From the NCBI RefSeq assembly GCF_003626635.1, contig NZ_RAZT01000008.1, positions 310,001-374,000 of the forward strand: DNA of 64,000 nucleotides, written 5' to 3'. This DNA is from Micromonospora musae. Lineage in GTDB: Bacteria; Actinomycetota; Actinomycetes; Mycobacteriales; Micromonosporaceae. Positions 25,534-34,044 of this stretch are shown here, piece after piece. The position numbers and the translations under genes are program-made. A model generated the notes under the pieces. That model searched no databases. It worked only from the letters and a program-made list of their open reading frames with translations, and had not been told where the DNA came from. The stretch's first letter is position 1, and each line of letters begins with the position of its first letter.

Positions 25534-25743
25534 ATGACCGGGTCGCAGTCCGACGGTCGACTGTCGGAGGTCAAGTTCCTGACCGTCGCCGAGGTGGCGA
25601 CGGTCATGCGGGTGTCGAAGATGACGGTCTACCGCCTGGTGCACAGCGGTGAACTCACCGCCGTGCGGGTCGGCCGGTCCTTCCGGGTGCCCGAACACGC
25701 GGTGCACGAGTACCTTCGCGGTGCCTTTCAGGAGACCGCCTGA
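25534..25743 (+). CDS. bldC: BldC-type developmental regulator (MerR-like HTH)
   Basis: A 69-residue protein consisting almost entirely of a MerR/excisionase-type winged helix: VKFLTVAEVATVMRVSKMTVYRLVHSGELTAVRVGRSFRVPEHAVHEYLRGA. Length and sequence match BldC, which in Streptomyces binds direct repeats cooperatively and holds back sporulation during vegetative growth. The equivalent gene in mycobacteria (Rv0500A) also precedes the bS22 gene, as here. Confidence 0.93.
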   Translation: MTGSQSDGRLSEVKFLTVAEVATVMRVSKMTVYRLVHSGELTAVRVGRSFRVPEHAVHEYLRGAFQETA

Positions 25744-26079
25744 GCCGCCGGACCAGCAGGGGCGTCGAGGCCCGACCGACCACGGCGGGCCCGAGCGATG
25801 AGCTTCTCGGATGCCCGGCGCGAGCGGTCCGATCCGGGCCGGCGACCGGTCCGCGAGCATCGCGGTGGTGGCCCTGACGCAGCCGGCGAGGGCACATCGA
25901 CGGGGCCGCGTTGGTCCTGCTGATAGTCTCCCGCTACCCTGGACTCCGACCGTGATCGCACCCCGGTGCGCCCTGACGCCCGACCTGGTCCGGTCCGTTG
26001 TCCGCAAGCGGTCGCCGACGCCCACCCGCGTGGTGGGGGCAGCCGGTCCGCCCCGCACGTTGCATCGAAAGGCTTTCGT
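25744..26079 (+). other. Intergenic region with promoter and long leader of the bS22 gene
   Basis: This 336-base gap has no supported protein gene. A promoter (25911-25940) begins a transcript with a leader of roughly 130 bases before the ribosomal-protein start at 26080. A leader of that length before a 33-codon gene could hold a regulatory fold. Confidence 0.5.
25911..25940 (+). promoter_or_regulatory. Promoter of bS22 gene
   Basis: TTGGTC (25911-25916), 18 bases, TACCCT (25935-25940). Confidence 0.55.
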
Positions 26080-26181
26080 ATGGGCTCGGTGGTCAAGAAG
26101 CGCCGCAAGCGCATGGCTAAGAAGAAGCACCGCAAGCTGCTGCGCAAGACCCGCGTCCAGCGTCGCCGTCTCGGCAAGTGA
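26080..26181 (+). CDS. Small ribosomal subunit protein bS22
   Basis: A 33-residue, extremely basic protein beginning [16 protein letters not shown] and ending VQRRRLGK, with Lys/Arg at more than half of positions. It matches the actinobacterial bS22 protein, first seen in mycobacterial ribosome structures near the decoding centre, and the AURKAIP1/COX24 family. A ribosome-binding AAAGG lies about eight bases upstream. The gene follows bldC as Rv0500B follows Rv0500A. It is easily missed by gene callers. Confidence 0.95.
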   Translation: MGSVVKKRRKRMAKKKHRKLLRKTRVQRRRLGK

Positions 26182-26301
26182 TCGCCGCCGGGCCGACGGC
26201 CCGGTAACGGCGTCACTTGCCACCTGTCGACCCTCGGAGGCTCAGGTGATCAGGCCGTGGTTGTCCCGGCACGATCCCGCCTGTCGAGGGAGGTGCGGTA
26301 G

Positions 26302-27375
26302 ATGACCCCCGGTAGCACCCCAGGTGCTCCGGGGGTCGTCGTCGTCACCGGAGTGGGTCGGTACCTCGGCGCGCACGTGGCCGCGCGGCTCGCCGCCGAC
26401 CCGCGCATCGAACGGGTCATCGGCATCGACCCGCCCGACTCCAATGGCGAGTTCGCCGACCTGCTCGACGGGGTGGAACGGCTCCGCGTCGACGCGGGCT
26501 CGCTCGGCAACCTCCTGGCGGATCTGGACGTCGACGCGGTGGTGCACCTCGCGCTCGCCACCGCTCCCGATCCACAGCACGGCGGTCGCGCGGCGATGAA
26601 GGAGCAGAACGTCATCGGCACGATGCAGCTCCTCGCCGCCTGCCAGCGGGCGCCCCGGCTGCGCAAGGTCGTGGTGCGCTCCTCGACGGCGGCCTACGGG
26701 GCGTCGTTCCGGGACCCGGCGGTCTTCACGGAGGAGACCGAGCCCCGCGAGGTGCCGCGCGGCGGTTTCGGCCGCGACATCCTCGACATCGAGGGGTACG
26801 TTCGCGGCTTCCGCCGCCGTCGTCCCGACGTCACCGGGACGGTCCTGCGGTTCGCGCCCTTCATCGGCTCCACCGCGGACACGACGCTGACCCGCTACTT
26901 CTCCCAGCCGCTGGTGCCGACCGTCTTCGGCCGGGACCCCAGGCTGCAGTTCCTGCACTTCGACGACGCCCTCGAGGTGCTGCACCGGTCCGTCGTCGAG
27001 GACCATCCGGGCACCTACAACGTCGCCGGGCCGGGCGTGCTCTCCCTGACCCAGGCGATCCGGCGGGCCGGCCGGGTGGCCGTACCGGTGCTGGAACCCG
27101 GGCTCTCCAACGCCGCCGCGCTGGCGCGTGGGCTCGGGTTCGGCCGGATCGGTCTGGACCAGGTCGACCTCTTCGTGCACGGTCGGGTGGTGGACACCGG
27201 CCGGTTGGAGCGCGAGTACGGCTTCACCCCCCGCTCGACCGCCGCCGCCTTCGACGACTTCATCCGCGCCCACCACGGTCGGGCCGTGCTGACCCGGGAA
27301 CAGTTGGCCGCCGCCGAGCAGGCCGTGCTCGACGGGATCCGGCAGGTGCGGACCGCCGTCCGGGAGCGGTCGTGA
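26302..27375 (+). CDS. NAD-dependent epimerase/dehydratase family protein (GalE2-like)
   Basis: A 357-residue extended SDR. The N-terminal loop VVVVTGVGRYLGAHVAARLA gives TGxxxxxG, with D of IGIDPP for NAD binding, then DAVVHLALAT and VVVRSSTAAYGAS. The usual YxxxK catalytic pair is not apparent: the equivalent segment reads GFGRDILDIEGYVRGF. ATG with GGGAGG region upstream. Its stop overlaps the next gene (GTGA), so it is coupled to the acyltransferase, as galE2-Rv0502 are adjacent in M. tuberculosis. Confidence 0.86.
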   Translation: MTPGSTPGAPGVVVVTGVGRYLGAHVAARLAADPRIERVIGIDPPDSNGEFADLLDGVERLRVDAGSLGNLLADLDVDAVVHLALATAPDPQHGGRAAMKEQNVIGTMQLLAACQRAPRLRKVVVRSSTAAYGASFRDPAVFTEETEPREVPRGGFGRDILDIEGYVRGFRRRRPDVTGTVLRFAPFIGSTADTTLTRYFSQPLVPTVFGRDPRLQFLHFDDALEVLHRSVVEDHPGTYNVAGPGVLSLTQAIRRAGRVAVPVLEPGLSNAAALARGLGFGRIGLDQVDLFVHGRVVDTGRLEREYGFTPRSTAAAFDDFIRAHHGRAVLTREQLAAAEQAVLDGIRQVRTAVRERS

Positions 27376-28406
27376 GCGGGGTCGGGCGGGAACACACGGG
27401 CGCCGAGGGTGGCCGGTTCGACGTACCGATGGACGCGCCGGACCCGGCCGCGGAGCCGGCGCGGCGCAACGGACGCCGACCGGCCGATCCGACGATGCCC
27501 GGCGCGACGACCGCGCGCGACGAGCCGCCGCGGCCGCCCGAGGCGGCGGTGACCGACCTGCCCGGAGACCCCTGGGACCGGAGGGTGGCCGGCGGCCTGG
27601 CGTTCCTGCGCCGGCGGCTCTCCGGCGACTACGAGGTCGACGAGTTCGGCTTCGACCCGGACCTGACCGAGCGGGTCCTGCATCCGCTGGTGCGGGTGCT
27701 CTACCGGGACTGGTTCCGCACCGAGGTGACCGGGATCGAGAACGTCCCAGCCGACGGCGCGGGCCTGGTGGTGGGGAACCACTCCGGGACGGTCGCGCTG
27801 GACGCGTTGATCCTCGCGACCGCCCTGCACGACCGGCATCCCGGGCACCGGTTCCTCCGCCTGCTCGGCGCCGACCTGGTGTTCCGGATGCCCGTCGTCT
27901 CCGAGCTGGCGCGCAAGTCGGGCGGCACAGTGGCCTGCAACCCGGATGCCGAACGGCTGCTCGCCACGGGTGAGCTCGTCGGCGTCTTCCCCGAGGGCTT
28001 CAAGGGCATCGGCAAGCTCTACGCCGACCGGTACAAGCTGCAACGCTTCGGCCGGGGCGGCTTCGTCTCGGCCGCGCTGCGGACCGGAACGCCGATCGTG
28101 CCGGTGGCGATCGTCGGCGGCGAGGAGATCTATCCGATGCTCGCCGACATCAAGCCGCTGGCCCGGCTGCTGAAGCTGCCCTACTTCCCGGTCACGCCGA
28201 CCTTCCCCTGGCTCGGCCCGCTGGGCATGATCCCGTTGCCGAGCAAGTGGCTGATCGAGTTCTGCCCGCCGATCCCGACGGCGCACCTGACCGATTCCGC
28301 CGACGACCCGCTGGTGGTCTTCAACCTCGCCGACCAGGTGCGGGAGACCATTCAGCAGACCCTGCACAAGCTGCTCGAACGCCGTCCGGACCCGTTCGGT
28401 CCGTGA
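27372..28406 (+). CDS. PlsC-like lysophospholipid acyltransferase family protein
   Basis: A 344-residue protein with a disordered, charged N-terminal 70 residues, then a PlsC/LPLAT domain: catalytic VGNHSGTVALD (NHxxxxD with the Asp present), substrate block GVFPEGFKGIGK and VPVAIVGGEEIYP. It probably acylates a lipid or lysophospholipid at the membrane face. GTG start overlapping the upstream epimerase stop by four bases. Homologous in order to Rv0502. Confidence 0.9.
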   Translation: MSGVGREHTGAEGGRFDVPMDAPDPAAEPARRNGRRPADPTMPGATTARDEPPRPPEAAVTDLPGDPWDRRVAGGLAFLRRRLSGDYEVDEFGFDPDLTERVLHPLVRVLYRDWFRTEVTGIENVPADGAGLVVGNHSGTVALDALILATALHDRHPGHRFLRLLGADLVFRMPVVSELARKSGGTVACNPDAERLLATGELVGVFPEGFKGIGKLYADRYKLQRFGRGGFVSAALRTGTPIVPVAIVGGEEIYPMLADIKPLARLLKLPYFPVTPTFPWLGPLGMIPLPSKWLIEFCPPIPTAHLTDSADDPLVVFNLADQVRETIQQTLHKLLERRPDPFGP

Positions 28407-28436
28407 GCGCCCGTCGCCCCGGGACGGCGACCTCCG

Positions 28437-29309
28437 TCAGCCCGGGCGGCGGCGACGGTGCAGGGCCAGCCCGGCGCTGACGGCACCGACCAGGGCGCCG
28501 GCCACGGCGGTGGACGGTACGGCGATCTTGACGGCTCGGCGGCCGGTACGGAAGTCGCACACCTCCCAGCCGTGCTCCCGGGCGCGGCGCAGCAGCGCAC
28601 CGTCCGGGTTCACCGCGACCGGCCGGCCGACGGTGGAGAGCAGCGGCAGGTCGTTGGCGGAGTCGCTGTAGGCGGCGCAGCGGGTGAGGTCGAGCCCCTC
28701 CACCGCGGCGAGCTGCGTCACCGCCTCGGCCTTCGCCGGCCCGTGCATCAGGTCGCCGGCCAGGCGGCCGGTGTAGGCGCCGTCGACCACCTCGGCGACC
28801 GTGCCGATCGCGCCGGTCAACCCCAGCCGGGACGCGATGACCCGCCCGATCTCCACCGGCGCGGCGCTCACCAGCCAGACCCGCTCCCCGGCGTCGAGGT
28901 GCCGCTGGGCGAGCTGCCGGGTGCCCACCCAGATGCGCGGGGCCATCATCTCGTCGAAGATCTCCTGGGCGAGCCGCTCCATGTCGTCCACCCGCCAGCC
29001 CTCGATGAAGGCGAGCGCGGCGTCCCTGGCCTGCGACATGTCGCCGGCGTGCTCCCGGGCGAGGAGCCGGAACCGGAGCTGCTGCCAGGCGAAGCGGGCC
29101 AGGTCGGTGGTGGTGAAGTAGTTGCGGGCGGCGAGCCCACGGGCGAACCAGTAGATCGAGGCGCCCTGCATCATCGTGTTGTCGACGTCGAAGAAGGCCG
29201 CTGCGGCCGGATCCGGTGCGGACGGCGGCGGGGCCGGCTCGGCCTCCGCCCAGCCGGCGGTGTGACCGTGGACGTCGGTGCTGACCGTCACCCTGCGGGT
29301 GCGCGCCAC
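28437..29309 (-). CDS. HAD-IB family phosphatase (SerB1-like)
   Basis: A 290-residue HAD phosphatase. Motif I is FFDVDNTMMQGAS (nucleophile Asp and acid/base Asp), motif II WLVSAAP, the Lys follows in HGPAKAEAV and motif III is YSDSANDLPLL. A C-terminal hydrophobic helix (VAGALVGAVSAGLAL) followed by RRRR suggests membrane attachment. GTG start with a strong GGGAGGGAGG five bases upstream. Family members act on phosphoserine, lysophosphatidic acid or sugar phosphates; it corresponds to serB1 (Rv0505c). Convergent with the acyltransferase. Confidence 0.92.
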   Translation of the reverse strand: MARTRRVTVSTDVHGHTAGWAEAEPAPPPSAPDPAAAAFFDVDNTMMQGASIYWFARGLAARNYFTTTDLARFAWQQLRFRLLAREHAGDMSQARDAALAFIEGWRVDDMERLAQEIFDEMMAPRIWVGTRQLAQRHLDAGERVWLVSAAPVEIGRVIASRLGLTGAIGTVAEVVDGAYTGRLAGDLMHGPAKAEAVTQLAAVEGLDLTRCAAYSDSANDLPLLSTVGRPVAVNPDGALLRRAREHGWEVCDFRTGRRAVKIAVPSTAVAGALVGAVSAGLALHRRRRPG

Positions 29310-29394
29310 ACGACCTCCCTCCCTGGACCGGTGAGCCTCCAGCGAGCGTAGCCGGACCGGGGACGGCGGGTGGAGTTCTGGCGTTGCCCGCCGC

Positions 29395-30276
29395 TCAGCG
29401 GTCGGCGGGGCAGGTGTCGGGCGCCGGGCCGAGGCTGTCGCTGGCCACCGGTGCGGGCAGGCCGCAGCCGAGCGCCGCACGCAGTGCGTCGGAGCGTTCC
29501 CGAACCGTGTCGAGCAGCTCCAGCGACTCGCGGGTGCGCTCCCGGTCGGTCCGGCCGGCGCCGTCGAGCAGGTCGCCGACCGCGCGCCGCTGCCCGGTCA
29601 CGAACGTGTTGACCGCGTCCAGGCTCGCCGTGTCGGCGCGCTGCACGGCGGCGGCGGTCAGCAGGCGTACGCCCTGGCGGGTGTCGGCGTCCATGTCGTC
29701 GAGCACGCTGCTGAAGCCGACGTGGTCGCCGCGCAGCTCGGCGGACTCGCCGAGCCGGGTGCGGGCGAAGTCGAGGAAGAGCTGACCCCGGCTGATGTCG
29801 GAGCTGGCCAGGGCGAGCTGGGCCCGCTCGGTCCCGCGCTTCATGCCGTACAGCGCGTCGCCCGGCATCGCGTTCTCGCTGGCGGCCGAGATGCCGGAGA
29901 CGGCGATCGCGCCGGCCGCCACGCCGATCAGGATGGCGCCGCGGGCGCGCGCCCGGCGGGCCGTGACCGCCGGCAGCAAGGAGTTCCGGGTGCCGACCGT
30001 GGCGCGCTCGCTGCCCGGCTGGGCCTTTGCGGCGGCCGGTGTGCCGAGCCCCTCGCGCTCGGCGGTGGCCAGCAGCATGGCGCGCAGGCCGGTACGGAAC
30101 TCCGGATCCACCTCGACCTTGGGCCGCTCGGCGACGATGCGCTGCCCGACCGCCACGAGTGGGGCGAGCTCGTCGTCGACCCGGGACCGGACATGATGCC
30201 TGCGGGCGCCGTTCGCCTCGTCGAGAAGCTGGGCGAAGCGCTCGGCGCGCCGGCGGGAGAAGAGGATGTTGTCCAC
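29395..30276 (-). CDS. DUF5667 membrane protein, candidate anti-sigma factor RsbN
   Basis: A 293-residue single-pass membrane protein. The cytoplasmic N terminus (about 1-105) is helical and charged (RRRAERFAQLLDEANG, FRTGLRAMLLATAER). A membrane helix at about 110-130 is GAILIGVAAGAIAVSGISAA. The outside part (PGDALYGMKRGTERAQLALA) is DUF5667. In Streptomyces the gene immediately downstream of bldN encodes RsbN, the membrane anti-sigma factor for BldN, with this topology; the identity here is inferred from position and layout. GTG start with GAGGAGG upstream. Confidence 0.75.
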   Translation of the reverse strand: MDNILFSRRRAERFAQLLDEANGARRHHVRSRVDDELAPLVAVGQRIVAERPKVEVDPEFRTGLRAMLLATAEREGLGTPAAAKAQPGSERATVGTRNSLLPAVTARRARARGAILIGVAAGAIAVSGISAASENAMPGDALYGMKRGTERAQLALASSDISRGQLFLDFARTRLGESAELRGDHVGFSSVLDDMDADTRQGVRLLTAAAVQRADTASLDAVNTFVTGQRRAVGDLLDGAGRTDRERTRESLELLDTVRERSDALRAALGCGLPAPVASDSLGPAPDTCPADR

Positions 30277-30488
30277 CGCGGGCACCTCCTCTCGCTGGTC
30301 ACGGCCGGTCGGCCGCCGTATGGCCGACGACCGGCGGCGACGTGACACCGCGAGATGAGGTCGTGGGCAGGATGTGCCCGCCGACCTCCGGGGCCCGGGG
30401 GGATACCGGGGCAACCACCGGTCGCACCCGGAGAAACGGAGCGCGCCGGGCACGGGTTACGGGCCCGGCGGGGCGGAAATCACGGAAA

Positions 30489-30502
30489 GTGATGGGGATC
30501 AC
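30489..30502. promoter_or_regulatory. Palindrome GTGAT-N4-ATCAC upstream of rsbN-like gene
   Basis: A perfect 5+5 inverted repeat between the bldN terminator and the DUF5667 gene. Possible regulator site in that gene's own promoter region. Confidence 0.35.
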
Positions 30503-30508
30503 CTCGTG

Positions 30509-30546
30509 AAAAAGCCTCTGAGCTGCACGATCGAAGATCGTGCAGC
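30509..30546 (-). terminator. Intrinsic terminator of bldN
   Basis: GCTGCACGATC and GATCGTGCAGC (30522-30532, 30536-30546) form an 11-bp stem with a 3-base loop, followed on the minus strand by TTTTT (complement of 30509-30513). This is a classic rho-independent terminator, rare in such GC-rich DNA. Confidence 0.88.
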
Positions 30547-30562
30547 AATGCCCCGGTAACGA

Positions 30563-31522
30563 CTACGGCTGGAAGCCGTCGGGCAGCAGGCGGGCCAGGG
30601 CGCGTACGGCGCGGTACTGCAACGCCTTGATCGCACCCTCGTTCTTGCCCATCGCGCGAGCCGTCTCCGCCACCGAGAAGCCCTGGAGGAAGCGGAGCAC
30701 GATGCACTCCTGCTGCTCCGGGTTGAGCTGCTTGACCGCGCTGAGCAGGGCGACGTTCGTGATGTGTTCCACCACCGCCGCCTCCGGGCTGCCCTCCGGG
30801 CCGCGGTCCTCGCGGTCGGCGTCGAGCACGTCGCCGGTGGTGACCTCCAGCCGGTAACGGCCGGACTTGAAGTGGTCGGCGACCAGGTTGCGCGCGATGG
30901 TGACGAGCCAGGCGCCCAGGTCGCGGCCCTGCCAGGTGAAGCTGCCGATCCGCTTGAGGGCGCGCAGGAAGGTGTCGGAGGTCAGGTCCTCGGCGAGCTG
31001 CCGGTTGCCGACCCGGAAGTAGACGAAGCGGAAGACCGTGTCGACGTACCTGTCGTAGATCAGGCCGAACGCCTCGGACTCGCCGGCCTGCGCCCGCTCG
31101 ACCAGCCCCCACACCTCGGTCGCCGGATCGGACGGGTCGGGGCGGCTCGGAAAGCCGGTGGTGCTGCCGGTGCCGGAGGGCGCGGCCGCGGCCGGCACGG
31201 CGGGCAGCACGGCCGTCTCGCCCGCAGACGGGTCGGCCACCGCGGGGGCGTCCTCGACGCGGCGGCTCGGCATGGCGCGCTGGGGTGGCGCCACGACCCG
31301 GCCGCCGGGCTGCTTGGCGTTCCCGCCGGGCACGGTCGGGCGGGCCGGCGGCTCGTTGTGCGGCCGGTTACGCAGCCGTTTGGCGGTGCCCTCGCCCTGG
31401 ACGGCGAGTGCGGCGCCGTCGTCGTGGCCGCCCGTTCTCGCGGCGGTGCGCTCGTTGACGGCGCTCCGGGGGGTCGGGCCGGTCAGGCCGACCGGGCGTT
31501 CCGTGTAGCCGAAGGTGCTCAT
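30563..31522 (-). CDS. bldN: ECF sigma factor BldN with N-terminal pro-sequence
   Basis: A 319-residue sigma factor. Region 2 (about 137-205) contains EAFGLIYDRYVDTVFRFVYFRVGNRQLAEDLTSDTFLRALKRI and FTWQGRDLGAWLVTIARNLVADHFKS. Region 4 (about 250-310) contains [49 protein letters not shown]. Both match Streptomyces BldN, which drives bldM and the chaplin/rodlin genes. As in Streptomyces, a long low-complexity N-terminal extension (here about 130 residues) precedes region 2 and is presumably removed by proteolysis. ATG at 31522. Confidence 0.93.
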   Translation of the reverse strand: MSTFGYTERPVGLTGPTPRSAVNERTAARTGGHDDGAALAVQGEGTAKRLRNRPHNEPPARPTVPGGNAKQPGGRVVAPPQRAMPSRRVEDAPAVADPSAGETAVLPAVPAAAAPSGTGSTTGFPSRPDPSDPATEVWGLVERAQAGESEAFGLIYDRYVDTVFRFVYFRVGNRQLAEDLTSDTFLRALKRIGSFTWQGRDLGAWLVTIARNLVADHFKSGRYRLEVTTGDVLDADREDRGPEGSPEAAVVEHITNVALLSAVKQLNPEQQECIVLRFLQGFSVAETARAMGKNEGAIKALQYRAVRALARLLPDGFQP

Positions 31523-32107
31523 CGCCCGGCCCCCGTCCCGCCGGCCAGCGGCCGTGCCGGTCGCACCGCTCGGCCACCGGTGGTCAAGCCACCGGAGGGC
31601 ACGGCGGTTCCGGGGTGTGCCGGCGGGCGGCAGTTCCCCTTGAGGTGCTGGTCCAATGCGCTGACGGGCACGGGGGCCTCCTCGGGCTGAGGGGTGTCGA
31701 CTCACGGCAAATGGGGTGAGCCGACCCGAGTGATGATAGGGGCCAACGTCACCCGCGCGTGGCAAGTCCGTTACACAGGGCCGAAGTATTTCCCGCCGTG
31801 TCGCACCGATGGCGGACCGGTTGTCCGTCGTGTGCGGTTGACTTTGGCCGGTCCCGGTGGTCCGGAGTGGATGCCCTGGTCAGCGGGGTCGTGCCGGGCG
31901 TCGGTCGGGCGTGTCGGCCGGCTGGCTGACAGGCCGCGGACGGAATCGTGGCGCCATGTCGCACTGTCCCATCGATGAGACACGATTGGATCACCCTCGG
32001 CACAACAATCTGTCCCGTGAACGGGACCGGCACTGCCGACGATGGAATCCGGGCGCGCGCGTGCGGGGCATGGCCGCCCGTCGGCCGCTGTGCGAGACTC
32101 AGCCACC
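31523..32107. other. Divergent regulatory region between bldN and acyl-CoA ligase
   Basis: A 585-base gap with an imperfect inverted repeat at 31696-31725 and a GTCCCG-TGAA-CGGGAC hairpin at 32012-32027. Most of it is presumably the bldN control region and long leader. No supported ORF was seen. Confidence 0.55.
31696..31725. promoter_or_regulatory. Inverted-repeat candidate operator upstream of bldN
   Basis: GTCGACTCAC (31696-31705) and GTGAGCCGAC (31716-31725) are inverted repeats with one mismatch and a 10-base spacer. They are centred about 190 bases upstream of the bldN start. The regulator is unknown. Confidence 0.5.
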
Positions 32108-33775
32108 GTGCAGGACGCAGGAATCGGAACGGCCCCGAACCTCGCCGACCGGGTACGCCGGGCGGCCCTCACCCACGGCGACCGGCCCGCGTTGCACTGG
32201 CGGGACCGGACGCTCAGCTGGTCCGAACTGGACGCCTCGGTGACCGCGGTGGCCCGCGCGCTCGCCACCACGACCACACCGGACCCGGACGGGCGGCCGG
32301 CGCGGGTCGCCGTCGCCCTGCCCAACACGCCGGACTTCGCGACCAGCTACCTGGGCGTCCTGCGCGCCGGGCTCGTCGCGGTACCCGTCAACGCCGACTT
32401 CACCGCGCGGGAGCTGCGGCACGTGCTCGCCGACTCCGGCGCAGCGGTGCTCATCGCCACCGAGCGGGTCCGTGACCTCGTCGCCCCGTACGCCGCGGAG
32501 CTGCCGGCGCTCACCGCGGTGCACACCCGCCCGCCGGCCGACAGCGGCGAGCAGACCGTCGACCTTCCGGTCCGCGGCGCAGACGATCTCGCCGTACTGC
32601 TCTACACCTCCGGCACCGAGGGACGCCCCAAGGGCGCGATGCTGTCGCACGGCGCGCTCGCGGCCAACCTCGAACAGGTGAGCCGCATCGAGCCACCGGT
32701 GGTCGGGCCGGAGGACACCGTGCTGCTGGCGCTGCCGCTCTTCCACGCGTACGGGCTCAACTCGGGGCTCGGCGCGGTGATCCGGCACGGCGCGACAGGT
32801 GTGCTCGTCGACGACCTCGGCTCCGACATGGCGCTCGCCGCGGTCGCCCGGCACCGGGTCACCGTGCTGGTCGGCGTACCGTCGATGGTGCTGGCCTGGT
32901 CCATGGCGGACAGCGACGCGCTCACCGCGGCGATGGCCTCGGTCCGGCTGGTGGTCTGCGGCGCGGCGCCGCTGGAGCCGGCCGTGGCGGCCCGGTTCAC
33001 CGCCGTCGCCGGCCGCCCGGTGCACGTCGGGTACGGCCTCACCGAGACCGCCCCGGTGCTCACCTCCACCCTGGTCGGTCGGGACCCCAAGGCCCGCTCG
33101 ATCGGCCGGCCGCTGCCCGGCGTCGAGCTGCGCCTGGTCGGCGCCGACGGCACCGATCTGTGGCACGACGGGACGGCCGCGCCGGACGACGACCCCGACG
33201 GGCCGGACCTCTCCGACGCGGCACCGGGCACCGACCCCGGCCAGATCGTCGTCCGGGGCCCGAACCTCTTCTCCGGCTACTGGCCGGACGGGCGGGGCGG
33301 CCCGGATACGGCGGGCTGGTGGCCCACCGGCGACATCGCGTACGCCGACGAGGACGGTGACCTCTTCCTGGTCGACCGGCTCGGCGAGCTGATCCTGGTG
33401 AACGGCTTCAACGTCTACCCGCACGAGGTGGAGTCGGTGCTCGACGGGCACCCGGGGGTGGCCGAGTCGGCGGTACTGGGTGTGCCGCACCCGCGGACGG
33501 GCGAGACTGTCCGGGCGTACGTGGTGCGGGCACCCGGTGACCCGGTGACCGCGGTGGAGCTGCAGGGCCACTGCGCCCGGAACCTGGCCCGGTTCAAGTG
33601 CCCGACCGGCATCGAGTTCGTCGACGCCCTGCCGCACTCGGTGATCGGTAAGGTCCGTAAGACGCAGCTTCGCTCGGCGGCCACCACGCCCGCCCCGGTG
33701 CCGTCCCCGGCGGCGCCGGCCGACGACCTGTCGGTTCCGGCCGACCCGCGCACGGAGGTGCCCGATGTCCAGTGA
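32108..33775 (+). CDS. AMP-binding acyl-CoA synthetase
   Basis: A 555-residue ANL-superfamily ligase that adenylates a carboxylic (probably fatty) acid and passes it to CoA. The phosphate loop is LLYTSGTEGRPKGAMLSHG, the adenine motif VGYGLTETAPVL, the ribose-binding and hinge region PTGDIAYADEDGDLFLVDRLGELILVNGFNVYPHEVE, and the catalytic Lys lies in SVIGKVRKTQL. GTG at 32108; a GTG at 32090 would add six residues. Its stop overlaps the glutaredoxin-like gene by 11 bases. Confidence 0.92.
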   Translation: MQDAGIGTAPNLADRVRRAALTHGDRPALHWRDRTLSWSELDASVTAVARALATTTTPDPDGRPARVAVALPNTPDFATSYLGVLRAGLVAVPVNADFTARELRHVLADSGAAVLIATERVRDLVAPYAAELPALTAVHTRPPADSGEQTVDLPVRGADDLAVLLYTSGTEGRPKGAMLSHGALAANLEQVSRIEPPVVGPEDTVLLALPLFHAYGLNSGLGAVIRHGATGVLVDDLGSDMALAAVARHRVTVLVGVPSMVLAWSMADSDALTAAMASVRLVVCGAAPLEPAVAARFTAVAGRPVHVGYGLTETAPVLTSTLVGRDPKARSIGRPLPGVELRLVGADGTDLWHDGTAAPDDDPDGPDLSDAAPGTDPGQIVVRGPNLFSGYWPDGRGGPDTAGWWPTGDIAYADEDGDLFLVDRLGELILVNGFNVYPHEVESVLDGHPGVAESAVLGVPHPRTGETVRAYVVRAPGDPVTAVELQGHCARNLARFKCPTGIEFVDALPHSVIGKVRKTQLRSAATTPAPVPSPAAPADDLSVPADPRTEVPDVQ

Positions 33776-34019
33776 CGCCCGGCTCACCCTGATCACCCGG
33801 CCCGACTGCCACCTCTGCGAGGAGGCGCGCGCCGCGCTGGGGCGGGTGGTCGCGGTCACCGGGGACCGGTGGATCGAGTGGGACGTGACGACCGACGTGG
33901 AGCTGGAGCGCGACTACGGCGACCGGCTGCCGGTGGTGCTGCTCGACGGCAAGGAGCACGGCTACTGGCGGGTGGAGGAGGAGCGGCTGCTCCGGGATCT
34001 CACCACCCCCCAGCTCTGA
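33765..34019 (+). CDS. Glutaredoxin-like protein
   Basis: An 84-residue thioredoxin-fold protein with N-terminal redox motif LITRPDCHLCEEARAAL (CHLC, a CxxC) and cis-Pro in DRLPVVLLDG. It is the short glutaredoxin/DUF836 type. In M. tuberculosis Rv0508 occupies the same place upstream of hemA. ATG overlapping the ligase gene by 11 bases, so the two are translationally coupled. Confidence 0.9.
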   Translation: MSSDARLTLITRPDCHLCEEARAALGRVVAVTGDRWIEWDVTTDVELERDYGDRLPVVLLDGKEHGYWRVEEERLLRDLTTPQL

Positions 34020-34030
34020 CCGCCGCCGGG

Positions 34031-34036
34031 TAGCCT
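34031..34036 (+). promoter_or_regulatory. -10 element for HAD hydrolase gene
   Basis: TAGCCT, eight bases before the ATG at 34045; no ribosome binding site. Confidence 0.35.
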
Positions 34037-34044
34037 TCGGCGAC

